A stretch of 11,405 bases of DNA, from assembly GCA_036503065.1 (NCBI GenBank), contig DASXXM010000189.1, forward strand, positions 1 through 11,405. Direction: 5' to 3'. Source of the DNA: DATEPR01 sp036503065. Lineage in GTDB: Bacteria > Actinomycetota > Actinomycetes > Mycobacteriales > Pseudonocardiaceae. A program made the position numbers and the translations under genes. The notes under the pieces are model-generated. The model did not search any database. It saw only the letters and a program-made list of their open reading frames with translations, and had not been told where the DNA came from. Of this stretch, positions 5,585-11,405 are shown in pieces; positions within the stretch are counted from its first letter, which is position 1; each line of letters starts with the position of its first letter.

Positions 5585-6883
5585 TCACACTCCTACGATC
5601 GAGCCCGTCACGGCCCACCGGCCGGTGGCCAGCCGGGCCAGCGCGGCCACCAGCCGGACGACCATGAACGCCGCGAGGCCGAGCCAGATACCGGTCAGAC
5701 CCCAGTGCAGCGCAAGGGAAAGCCAGACCAGCGGCAGGAAGCCGACCACGGCCGCGAGCAGCGTCACGGTCCGCAGGTAGGCCGCGTCACCGGCGCCGAG
5801 CAGCACCCCGTCCACGGCGAAGACCACCCCGGCCACCGGTTGCAGTCCCACGAAGAACCACCACGCGTGTGGTACCTGGGCCAGCACCGCGGCATCCGTG
5901 GTGAACGCCCTCGGCAGGACACCCGCCAGCAACGCGAACAGCACCCCGGTGCACACGCCGAACGCGAGACCGTAGCCACTGACCTTCCGGGCCAACGCCC
6001 GCGCCGCCACCGCACGGCCGGCGCCCAGCGAAGCGCCGACGAGTGCCTGGGCCGCGATCGCCAGCGAGTCCAGCACCAGCGACAGCAGCGTCCACAACTG
6101 GAGCACCACCTGGTGCGCGGCCACCGCGGCCGCCGACGTCCTGGCCGCGACCGACGCGGCGGACACGAAACACGCCTGGAACGCCAGGCTGCGCAACACC
6201 AGGTCCCGGCCCAGCCCCAGCTGCGCCCGCATACTGGCCCACCGCGGCCGCACCGGCACGCCCTCGGCCAGCAGCGCGCGCAGGAACAGCGCGGCCACCG
6301 TGACCTGGGCCACCACGTTAGCCACCGCCGAGCCGCTCAGGCCAAGGTGCGCCACGTGCACCAGGATCGGGCAGAGCACGGCGGACAGGCCGTTGCCGGC
6401 CACCACGTAGCGCAGCGGCCTGCGGGTGTCCTGCACGCCGCGCAGCCAACCGTTGCCGGCCAACGTGATCAGGATCAGCGGCACGCCGAACAACGCGATC
6501 CGCAGCCACCGCACCGCGCCGTCCGCGATGGGACCGTCGCCGGCCAGACCGCGCGCCACCGGACCGGCCAGCACCTGCCCGACCACCAGGATCACCAGGC
6601 CGAGCCCGACGCCGAGCCAGGTCGCCTGCACGCCTTCCGCGACCGCGGCCGACCGGCGGCCTGCGCCGTGCAGCCGGGCGGCCCTGGCCGTGGTGCCGTA
6701 GGACAGAAAGGTCAACTGGGTCGAGACGATCGACAGCAGCAGGCCGCCCAATGCCAGTCCGGCCAGCGGAATCGCGCCGAGATGGCCGACCACGGCGGTG
6801 TCCACCAGCACGTACAGCGGTTCCGCGGCCAGCACGCCCAACGCCGGGACGGCAAGGCGGATCAGTGCCCGGCCGTCGCTCAC
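5585..6883 (-). CDS. dinF: MATE-family efflux transporter, DinF-like
   Basis: The 432-residue product is almost wholly hydrophobic and reads as about twelve membrane helices, the usual MATE size. It opens with RLAVPALGVLAAEPLYVLVDTAVVGHLG-type sequence, where the P-L and VDTAVVGHLG segment of helix 1 is typical of the DinF branch, and contains GNGWLRGVQDTRRPL in the middle, another conserved MATE loop. MATE proteins exchange cationic drugs or metabolites for H+ or Na+; the substrate here is unknown. The GTG start at 6883 has GAGGA upstream with about six bases between. It follows nrnA by 22 bp and precedes truB by 25 bp. In Mycobacterium tuberculosis the dinF gene likewise follows the nrnA homologue, so this link is old rather than a new insertion. 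Confidence 0.9.
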   Translation of the reverse strand: MSDGRALIRLAVPALGVLAAEPLYVLVDTAVVGHLGAIPLAGLALGGLLLSIVSTQLTFLSYGTTARAARLHGAGRRSAAVAEGVQATWLGVGLGLVILVVGQVLAGPVARGLAGDGPIADGAVRWLRIALFGVPLILITLAGNGWLRGVQDTRRPLRYVVAGNGLSAVLCPILVHVAHLGLSGSAVANVVAQVTVAALFLRALLAEGVPVRPRWASMRAQLGLGRDLVLRSLAFQACFVSAASVAARTSAAAVAAHQVVLQLWTLLSLVLDSLAIAAQALVGASLGAGRAVAARALARKVSGYGLAFGVCTGVLFALLAGVLPRAFTTDAAVLAQVPHAWWFFVGLQPVAGVVFAVDGVLLGAGDAAYLRTVTLLAAVVGFLPLVWLSLALHWGLTGIWLGLAAFMVVRLVAALARLATGRWAVTGSIVGV

Positions 6884-6905
6884 GCCGGTTCCTCGGGAGC
6901 GCTCG

Positions 6906-7898
6906 TCACGGGATCAGCGGCGCCGCGTTCAGGGCCGCGCGCAGCCGCGCCATCACCTCGGCGGCCGTGCCGTGGGTGGTGAAGCCGGCGGCCAGCCGGT
7001 GCCCGCCACCGCCCAGCGCGACCGCCGCGGCGCTCACGTCCAGCCGGCCGACGGCGCGCAGCGAGCCGGTCCACTCGTCCGGGCCCGCCTGTTTCAGTAC
7101 GGCCGCCACCTCGGCCTCCCGGGTGGACCGGACGATGTTGATCACACTTTCCACGTCCTCCGGCCGCAGCCCGGCCGCGTCCCGCGCGAGCACGACCGCC
7201 GACACCAGGCCGAGTCCGCGTGCGGCGGTCGGGTCGAGTTCGGCGCGGTCCAGCACGGTGGCCAGCATCCGCAACCACCCGAACGAGTGCGTGTCCATCA
7301 GCGGCCGCGCCACGGCCTGCGCGTCCACGCCGGCCGCCAGCAGCCGGGCCGCCGCCTGGTGGGTGGCAGGCGTTGCCCGGCGGAACGAGCTGGTGTCGGT
7401 GAGCAGGCCGGCGTAGAGCGCGCGGGCCACCGGTTCGGTCAGCGGCGCGCCCAGCTCGTCCAGCAGGCGCAGCACCAGGGCCGCCGTGGCCTCGGACCGG
7501 TCATCGACCACGTTCAGCGTGCCGAACCTGGTGTTGGACACGTGGTGGTCGATCACGATGACCTGGCCCGTGGCGTTCGCGACCCGGTCGGCCAGCGGGC
7601 CGAGCCGGTCGATGCTGCCGCTGTCCAGCACCACCAGCGTCTCGGGCACCGCGGGCACCTCGCTCGCCGGCACGTACAGCCCGGCACTGTCCAGGTGGCG
7701 CAACGATTCCGGCACCTCGTTCGGCGAGCCGAAGGACACGCGCACGGTCGCCCCCCGGTCGCGCAGTGCCAGGCCGAGCCCGACCGCGCTGCCGAACGCG
7801 TCCGCGTCCGGATTGAGGTGCCCGAACAGCGTGACGTCCCGCGCGTCCGCCAACACCTTCGCCGCCGCTTTCAGGCCCTGGTCCACCATGTCGCTCAT
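6906..7898 (-). CDS. nrnA: DHH/DHHA1 nanoRNase / pAp phosphatase NrnA
   Basis: This 330-residue enzyme belongs to the family that degrades 2-5 nt RNA fragments and dephosphorylates pAp; the mycobacterial homologue (Rv2837c, CnpB) also hydrolyses c-di-AMP and its linear product. The DHH domain shows GHLNPDADAFGSA (26-38) with H27, D31 and D33, LDSGS (91-95), IDHHVSN (116-122) and TDTSSFR (167-173). The DHHA1 domain ends with GGGGHRLAAGF (296-306), the substrate-binding motif. All metal ligands expected are present. The ATG at 7898 is chosen; a second ATG lies three codons on. There is no ribosome binding site, but TAACTT sits seven bases upstream, which fits a leaderless transcript. The frame stays open to 8522 but runs antisense over the methyltransferase and is not coding there. 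Confidence 0.94.
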   Translation of the reverse strand: MSDMVDQGLKAAAKVLADARDVTLFGHLNPDADAFGSAVGLGLALRDRGATVRVSFGSPNEVPESLRHLDSAGLYVPASEVPAVPETLVVLDSGSIDRLGPLADRVANATGQVIVIDHHVSNTRFGTLNVVDDRSEATAALVLRLLDELGAPLTEPVARALYAGLLTDTSSFRRATPATHQAAARLLAAGVDAQAVARPLMDTHSFGWLRMLATVLDRAELDPTAARGLGLVSAVVLARDAAGLRPEDVESVINIVRSTREAEVAAVLKQAGPDEWTGSLRAVGRLDVSAAAVALGGGGHRLAAGFTTHGTAAEVMARLRAALNAAPLIP

Positions 7899-7905
7899 GA
7901 ACGGC

Positions 7906-7911
7906 AAGTTA
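7906..7911 (-). promoter_or_regulatory. -10-like box for a leaderless nrnA transcript
   Basis: On the minus strand TAACTT ends seven bases before the nrnA ATG. This matches the TANNNT -10 pattern and the spacing typical of leaderless actinobacterial transcripts, and there is no Shine-Dalgarno sequence. No convincing -35 is visible. It overlaps the opposite -10-like box by two bases. Confidence 0.5.
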
Positions 7912-7915
7912 CGCT
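7910..7915 (+). promoter_or_regulatory. -10-like box for a leaderless methyltransferase transcript
   Basis: On the plus strand TACGCT ends seven bases before the ATG at 7923, again the TANNNT pattern at leaderless spacing and without a ribosome binding site. It shares the dinucleotide TA at 7910-7911 with the minus-strand box, so the two promoters could not be occupied at the same time. Confidence 0.5.
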
Positions 7916-7922
7916 GCGGCCG

Positions 7923-8951
7923 ATGAACGAGTACGCGGTGCTGGTCTACCCGTCCGCCAACCGGGTCTACGCGGACGCGTCGGCCCGGCTGCTGATGGCG
8001 GAGTTGCGGGTCTTCGACCGGGCCGTGCTCGGCGACCGGCTCACCAGCCTGACATCGACCACCATCGGCGGCGTGCCGTATGTGACGTTCACCGCACCCG
8101 CGTTGGACGAGCGGGATGTGGCGCTGCTGTCGAACCTGTCCGTGCTGTACTCGCTGTTCCAGGTCGAGGGCGAACTGCTGCGACCGGTGCCGTTGCGGCG
8201 GTTGGACGTGTTCGACAGCGACCTGCTGACCATCCAGAAGTACTCCGGCAAGACGAACGAGCTGTTCACCAAGCTGGTGCTCAACGTCACGGCGCTGAGC
8301 ACGGACCGGCCCGCGGATCTGGTCGAGGGCAGGCTGCGGGTGCTGGACCCGATGTGCGGCCGGGGCACCACGCTGAACCAGGCGATGATGTACGGCTACC
8401 ACGCGTCCGGCCTCGACATCGACGGCAAGGACTTCGAGGAGTACGGCCGATTCATCCGAACGTGGCTGAAGAACAAGCGGATCAAGCACCAGGCGAGCGC
8501 CGCCCCGATCCGCCGTGAACACGCGAACCTGGGGCGGCGGCTGGACATCTCACTGGGTGTCGACAAGGCGAGCTACAAGTCCGGCGACACGCTACGACTG
8601 TCCTATGTGCACGGTGACACGGTGCGCGCGGCCGAGTTCTTCCGGCCGGCGTCGTTCGACGTGATCGTGACGGACGCCCCGTACGGCATCCGCCACGGCA
8701 GCCGCGCGGACAAGCTCTCCCGCACGCCGGGTGAGCTGCTCCGGGCCGCGCTGCCCGGCTGGGCGGCGCTGCTGCGGACCGGCGGCGCCATCGGCATCTC
8801 GTGGAACACCCAGGTGGCCGGCCGGGCGGAACTGACCGACCTGGTCGGCAGTGCCGGCCTCACCCCGCTGGACGCCGAGCCCTACTCGGGTTTCGAACAC
8901 TGGGTGGACCAGGCGATCGTGCGGGACATCCTGGTGGCTAAGAAGCCCTGA
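7923..8951 (+). CDS. TRM11/UPF0020-type SAM-dependent methyltransferase
   Basis: The 342-residue product has a Rossmann methyltransferase domain of the class that makes N2-methylguanosine in tRNA or rRNA. Visible motifs are QKYSGKTNELFTKLVLN (105-121), resembling the segment before motif I in Trm11-like enzymes, LDPMCGRGTTLNQA (141-154, SAM-binding motif I), GLDID (163-167, motif II) and TDAPYGIRHGSR (250-261, catalytic motif IV, with DAPY where most relatives have DPPY). The first 100 residues show no THUMP domain that I recognise. It is the only plus-strand gene: it faces nrnA head to head across 24 bp and rbfA tail to tail across 7 bp. There is no ribosome binding site, but a leaderless promoter fits. 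An RNA substrate is inferred from family and neighbours; DNA or protein cannot be excluded. Confidence 0.85.
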   Translation: MNEYAVLVYPSANRVYADASARLLMAELRVFDRAVLGDRLTSLTSTTIGGVPYVTFTAPALDERDVALLSNLSVLYSLFQVEGELLRPVPLRRLDVFDSDLLTIQKYSGKTNELFTKLVLNVTALSTDRPADLVEGRLRVLDPMCGRGTTLNQAMMYGYHASGLDIDGKDFEEYGRFIRTWLKNKRIKHQASAAPIRREHANLGRRLDISLGVDKASYKSGDTLRLSYVHGDTVRAAEFFRPASFDVIVTDAPYGIRHGSRADKLSRTPGELLRAALPGWAALLRTGGAIGISWNTQVAGRAELTDLVGSAGLTPLDAEPYSGFEHWVDQAIVRDILVAKKP

Positions 8952-8958
8952 TCGGGTG

Positions 8959-9417
8959 TCACTCGGCCGGGTCGTCGTCGGCGTCCTCCCGAGGTGCCTT
9001 GTACGGATCGGCCTCCCCGGCGTGGCTGGCCCCGTTGGCGATGCGGGCCACTTCTGCGTCGGCCTCCCTGGCCTTCGCCAACAGCTCGTCGATCCGCCGG
9101 GCGTCGTCCGGCACGGTGTCCGCGACGAACGCCAACGTGGGGGTGAACCGCACACCGGTCCCCTGCCCCACCAGCGTCCGCAACACCCCGCGTGCGGACT
9201 CCAGTGCGAGCGCGGCACCCTGCGAGTCCGGCGGCACGTCCAGCGACTCGGGTAGCACGGTGTAGTACACCGTCGCGTCATGCAGGTCGGCGGTCACCTT
9301 GGCGTCGGTGATGGTCACCTTGGCCAGTCGGGGGTCCTTCACCTCGTGCTCCAAGGCGGACGCGACGATCTGCGCGATCCGCTTGGCGAGACGACGAGCC
9401 CGGGGTGCGTCGGTCAC
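8959..9417 (-). CDS. rbfA: Ribosome-binding factor A
   Basis: RbfA binds free 30S subunits and assists late 16S rRNA maturation, especially 5' end processing. The 152-residue protein shows the KH-like fold signature: RLAKRIAQIVASALEHEVKD at the start, DPRLAKVTITDAKVTADL, then ATVYYTVL and further on LRTLVGQGTGVRFTPTLAFV. After about residue 125 it ends in a charged, probably disordered tail (DPYKAPREDADDDPAE) common in actinobacterial versions. The GTG start at 9417 has GGGAGG (9430-9425) seven bases upstream. The gene is downstream of infB and DUF503, the usual partners. Its stop lies seven bases from the stop of the opposing methyltransferase, leaving no room for a terminator between them. 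Confidence 0.96.
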   Translation of the reverse strand: MTDAPRARRLAKRIAQIVASALEHEVKDPRLAKVTITDAKVTADLHDATVYYTVLPESLDVPPDSQGAALALESARGVLRTLVGQGTGVRFTPTLAFVADTVPDDARRIDELLAKAREADAEVARIANGASHAGEADPYKAPREDADDDPAE

Positions 9418-9435
9418 GACACAACCTCCCTCTCC

Positions 9436-9457
9436 ACGAAACGGCGAACTACGAAAC
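9436..9457. repeat. Two direct copies of a 7-mer in the A/T-rich rbfA leader
   Basis: ACGAAAC occurs at 9436-9442 and 9451-9457 in the 54-bp gap between DUF503 and rbfA, 15 bp apart. This gap is clearly richer in A/T than the surrounding genes. It may be chance, an activator site, or part of a weak internal promoter; no clear -10/-35 pair is visible. Confidence 0.3.
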
Positions 9458-9471
9458 CAGAAAACAGGAAT

Positions 9472-9765
9472 TCAGTCGTGCGGGCCGACCAGCCGATGCC
9501 GCGCGGACAGCAGCTGCAACTCGGTCCGTCCGGCGACCAGACGTTCGCAGGACTCCAGCACCCGCTGGACGTGCTCGGCGTCCGGCGCGACCACGGCGAC
9601 GCCGATCAACGCCCTGCGGTGCAGGTCCAGATGGCCGGCCTCGGCGGCCGACACCTCGTACTTCCGACGCAGTTCGGCGATGACCGGACGCACCATCGAC
9701 CGCTTCTGCTTGAGCGAATGGACGTCCCCGAGCAGGACGTCGAGCTCCAACGCACCCACGTACAC
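9472..9765 (-). CDS. DUF503 family protein (YlxP-like)
   Basis: The 97-residue product has the complete DUF503 pattern: VGALELDVLLGDVHSLKQKRSMVRP from residue 3, AELRRKYEVSAAEAGHLDLHRRALIGVAVVA in the middle, and ERLVAGRTELQLLSARHRL towards the end. The Bacillus relative YlxP is encoded in the same infB-rbfA neighbourhood; the biochemical role of the family is unsettled, with ribosome assembly suggested by context. I choose GTG at 9765, with GGGGAA upstream, because it matches the family start. The frame stays open to an upstream start codon at 9825, but that stretch is the arm of a perfect stem-loop and gives low-complexity sequence (PGPASPSGPGTP). It lies 76 bp after infB and 54 bp before rbfA. 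Confidence 0.9.
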   Translation of the reverse strand: MYVGALELDVLLGDVHSLKQKRSMVRPVIAELRRKYEVSAAEAGHLDLHRRALIGVAVVAPDAEHVQRVLESCERLVAGRTELQLLSARHRLVGPHD

Positions 9766-9789
9766 GTCGTTTTCCCCGTGGCTGGTCGG

Positions 9790-9826
9790 TGTGCCGGGGC
9801 CGGACGGGGATGCCGGCCCCGGCACA
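9790..9826 (-). terminator. Perfect 14-bp stem-loop between infB and DUF503
   Basis: TGTGCCGGGGCCGG (9790-9803) and its exact reverse complement (9813-9826) flank a nine-base loop, starting 15 bases after the infB stop. No U-tract follows on the minus strand. Since DUF503 and rbfA continue in the same direction, partial termination, mRNA 3' end protection or processing is more likely than a full stop. The stem is certain; its function is inferred. Confidence 0.75.
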
Positions 9827-9841
9827 TGAGAACCAACCGAA

Positions 9842-11405
9842 CTACGCGCGCGGCTTCTCGCGCATCTCGTAGGTCTCGATGACGTCCTGCAACCGCAGGT
9901 CGCTGTAGGAGTTCAACGTGAGACCACATTCGAAGCCCTCGCGGACCTCGGTGGCGTCGTCCTTGAACCGCCGCAGCGACGTGATGGTCTGGTTCTCGGA
10001 CACCACGACACCGTCCCGCAGGACGCGGGCCTTGGCGTTGCGCCGGATCTCGCCGGACAACACCATGCAGCCGGCGATCGTGCCGACCTTCGAGGACCGG
10101 AAGATGTCGCGGACCTCGGCCCGGCCGAGCTGGATCTCCTCGAACTCCGGCTTGAGCAGGCCCTTGAGCGCCTGCTCGATCTCGTCGATCGCCTGGTAGA
10201 TGACCGTGTAGTACCGGATGTCGATGCCCTCGCGGCTGGCCTGTTCGGAGACCTTGCCCTCGGCCCGCACGTTGAACCCGATGATGATCGCGTTGGACGC
10301 GATCGCCAGGTCCACGTTGGCCTTGGTGATGCCACCGACACCGCGGTCGATCACCCGCAGCACCACGTCCTCGCCGACGTCGAGCTTCATCAGCGCGTCT
10401 TCGAGGGCCTCGACGGTACCCGAGTTGTCGCCCTTGATGACCAGGTTGAGCTGGCTGGTCTCCTTGAGCGCCGCGTCCAGGTCCTCCAGGCTGACCCGCT
10501 TGGCGCGCGACGCGTTGAGGGCGTTGCGGTTGCGAGCCGAACGACGCTCGGCGATCTGCCGGGCCACCCGGTCCTCGTCCACGACGAGGAACGTGTCGCC
10601 GGCGCCGGGCACCGACGTGAAGCCGACCACCTGCACCGGGCGGGACGGCACGGCCGCGGTGATGTCGCCGCCGAACTCGTCCAGCATCCGGCGCACGCGA
10701 CCGTAGGCGTCACCGGCCACGATCGAGTCACCGACGTGCAGCGTGCCGCGCTGCACCAGCACCGTGGCGACCGGGCCGCGACCGCGGTCCAGGTGCGCCT
10801 CGATGGCCACGCCCTGGGCCTCCATGGCCGGGTTGGCCCGCAGGTCGAGCGAGGCGTCCGCGGTGAGCAGGATCGCTTCGAGCAACCCGTCGATGTTGGT
10901 GCCCTGGCGTGCCGAGATGTCGACGAACATGGTGTCGCCGCCGTACTCCTCGGGCATCACGCCGTAGTCGGTCATCTGCTGACGGATCTTCTGCGGGTTC
11001 GCGTCCGGCTTGTCGATCTTGTTCACGGCCACCACGATCGGCACCGCGGCGGCCTGCGCGTGGTTGATCGCCTCCACCGTCTGCGGCATGACACCGTCGT
11101 CCGCGGCGACCACGATCACCGCGATGTCGGTGGCCTGCGCGCCACGGGCACGCATGGCGGTGAACGCCTCGTGACCGGGGGTGTCGATGAAGGTGATCGG
11201 CCGCTCGTTGCCCTCCAGGTTCGTGACCACCTGGTAGGCACCGATGTGCTGGGTGATGCCGCCCGCCTCGCGCTCGTGCACGTTGGTCTTGCGGATCGTG
11301 TCCAACAGTCGGGTCTTACCGTGGTCGACGTGACCCATGACGGTCACCACCGGCGGCCGGGCCGCCAGGTCGGACTCGTCGCCCGCGTCGGAGCCGTAGG
11401 TGATG
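9842..11405 (-). CDS. infB: Translation initiation factor IF-2, N-terminus cut by window edge
   Basis: IF2 is the GTPase that places initiator fMet-tRNA on the 30S subunit and promotes subunit joining. The window holds 520 residues from the end of the N-terminal region to the stop codon TAG. Counting from the first complete codon, the G domain shows GHVDHGKT (24-31, P-loop), AGGITQHIGAY (47-57, switch I), DTPGH (74-78), NKID (128-131) and the SARQGTN G5 motif. Domains II to IV follow, ending in ETYEMREKPRA. The reading frame is open to the right edge, so the start and the long variable N-terminal part typical of actinobacterial IF2 lie outside. It is first in the visible minus-strand series, upstream of DUF503 and rbfA. 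No substitutions in the GTPase motifs were seen. Confidence 0.98.
   Translation of the reverse strand, partial: ITYGSDAGDESDLAARPPVVTVMGHVDHGKTRLLDTIRKTNVHEREAGGITQHIGAYQVVTNLEGNERPITFIDTPGHEAFTAMRARGAQATDIAVIVVAADDGVMPQTVEAINHAQAAAVPIVVAVNKIDKPDANPQKIRQQMTDYGVMPEEYGGDTMFVDISARQGTNIDGLLEAILLTADASLDLRANPAMEAQGVAIEAHLDRGRGPVATVLVQRGTLHVGDSIVAGDAYGRVRRMLDEFGGDITAAVPSRPVQVVGFTSVPGAGDTFLVVDEDRVARQIAERRSARNRNALNASRAKRVSLEDLDAALKETSQLNLVIKGDNSGTVEALEDALMKLDVGEDVVLRVIDRGVGGITKANVDLAIASNAIIIGFNVRAEGKVSEQASREGIDIRYYTVIYQAIDEIEQALKGLLKPEFEEIQLGRAEVRDIFRSSKVGTIAGCMVLSGEIRRNAKARVLRDGVVVSENQTITSLRRFKDDATEVREGFECGLTLNSYSDLRLQDVIETYEMREKPRA

Noticed and set aside
5342..6982. Plus-strand open frame of 546 codons opposite truB and the MATE gene
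   Set aside because: Antisense shadow with biased composition; the minus strand encodes complete membrane helices and TruB motifs.
6798..7922. Upstream extension of the methyltransferase frame to 6798
   Set aside because: This part is antisense to nrnA and lacks protein-like sequence; the methyltransferase-like sequence begins at the ATG at 7923.
7899..8522. Upstream extension of the nrnA frame, which stays open to 8522
   Set aside because: It would overlap the methyltransferase antisense, has low-complexity sequence, and the NrnA family starts close to the GHLNPDAD motif, matching the ATG at 7898.
9766..9825. Longer DUF503 protein starting at 9825
   Set aside because: The added 20 residues are encoded by a perfect stem-loop and are low-complexity; DUF503 proteins start at the GTG at 9765, which has its own ribosome binding site.
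1..11405. CRISPR array, insertion sequence, prophage or defence island
   Set aside because: No regularly spaced repeats, transposase, integrase or phage-like proteins were found; apart from the methyltransferase and the HTH/LigT-like pair the genes are a conserved translation cluster.

Overview
The window is high-GC DNA from an actinobacterium. The translated proteins, frequent GTG starts and gene order (infB, DUF503, rbfA, nrnA, a MATE transporter, truB, ribF, rpsO, pnp) fit the translation/RNA-processing cluster of Actinobacteria, most likely an order near Pseudonocardiales. That placement rests on protein style and gene order only. All genes but one lie on the minus strand, so the biological order runs from the right edge to the left edge.

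Region by region, in the direction of transcription: infB (translation initiation factor IF2, cut at its N-terminus by the right edge), a 14-bp perfect stem-loop, a DUF503 gene, and rbfA (30S maturation). Then comes the only plus-strand gene, a TRM11/UPF0020-type SAM-dependent methyltransferase, wedged between rbfA and nrnA. It converges on rbfA with 7 bp between stops and diverges from nrnA with 24 bp between start codons. Minus-strand genes then resume: nrnA (DHH/DHHA1 nanoRNase/pAp phosphatase), a DinF-like MATE transporter, truB (tRNA pseudouridine 55 synthase), ribF (riboflavin kinase/FAD synthetase), a small XRE-type helix-turn-helix protein, a two-HxT (LigT/ThpR) 2',3'-cyclic phosphodiesterase family protein, rpsO (S15), and pnp (polynucleotide phosphorylase, cut inside its KH domain by the left edge). 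No gap between genes exceeds about 250 bp. I see no tRNA, rRNA, insertion sequence, CRISPR array or prophage gene.

Functionally almost everything here makes, matures or degrades RNA, or starts translation: IF2, RbfA and S15 act on the 30S subunit, TruB on tRNA, PNPase and NrnA on RNA fragments, and the methyltransferase and LigT-type protein are probably RNA enzymes too. The exceptions are RibF (flavin cofactors) and the MATE transporter. The points of greatest interest are architectural: (i) a non-contiguous operon layout with the methyltransferase facing against its neighbours; (ii) two -10-like boxes that overlap by two bases in the 24-bp divergent gap, each exactly 7 nt from an ATG, which predicts two leaderless transcripts; (iii) an 18-bp palindrome across the probable start codon of the HTH gene, with further inverted repeats upstream; and (iv) nearly identical 18-nt translation initiation regions on rpsO and pnp, separated by strong stem-loops.
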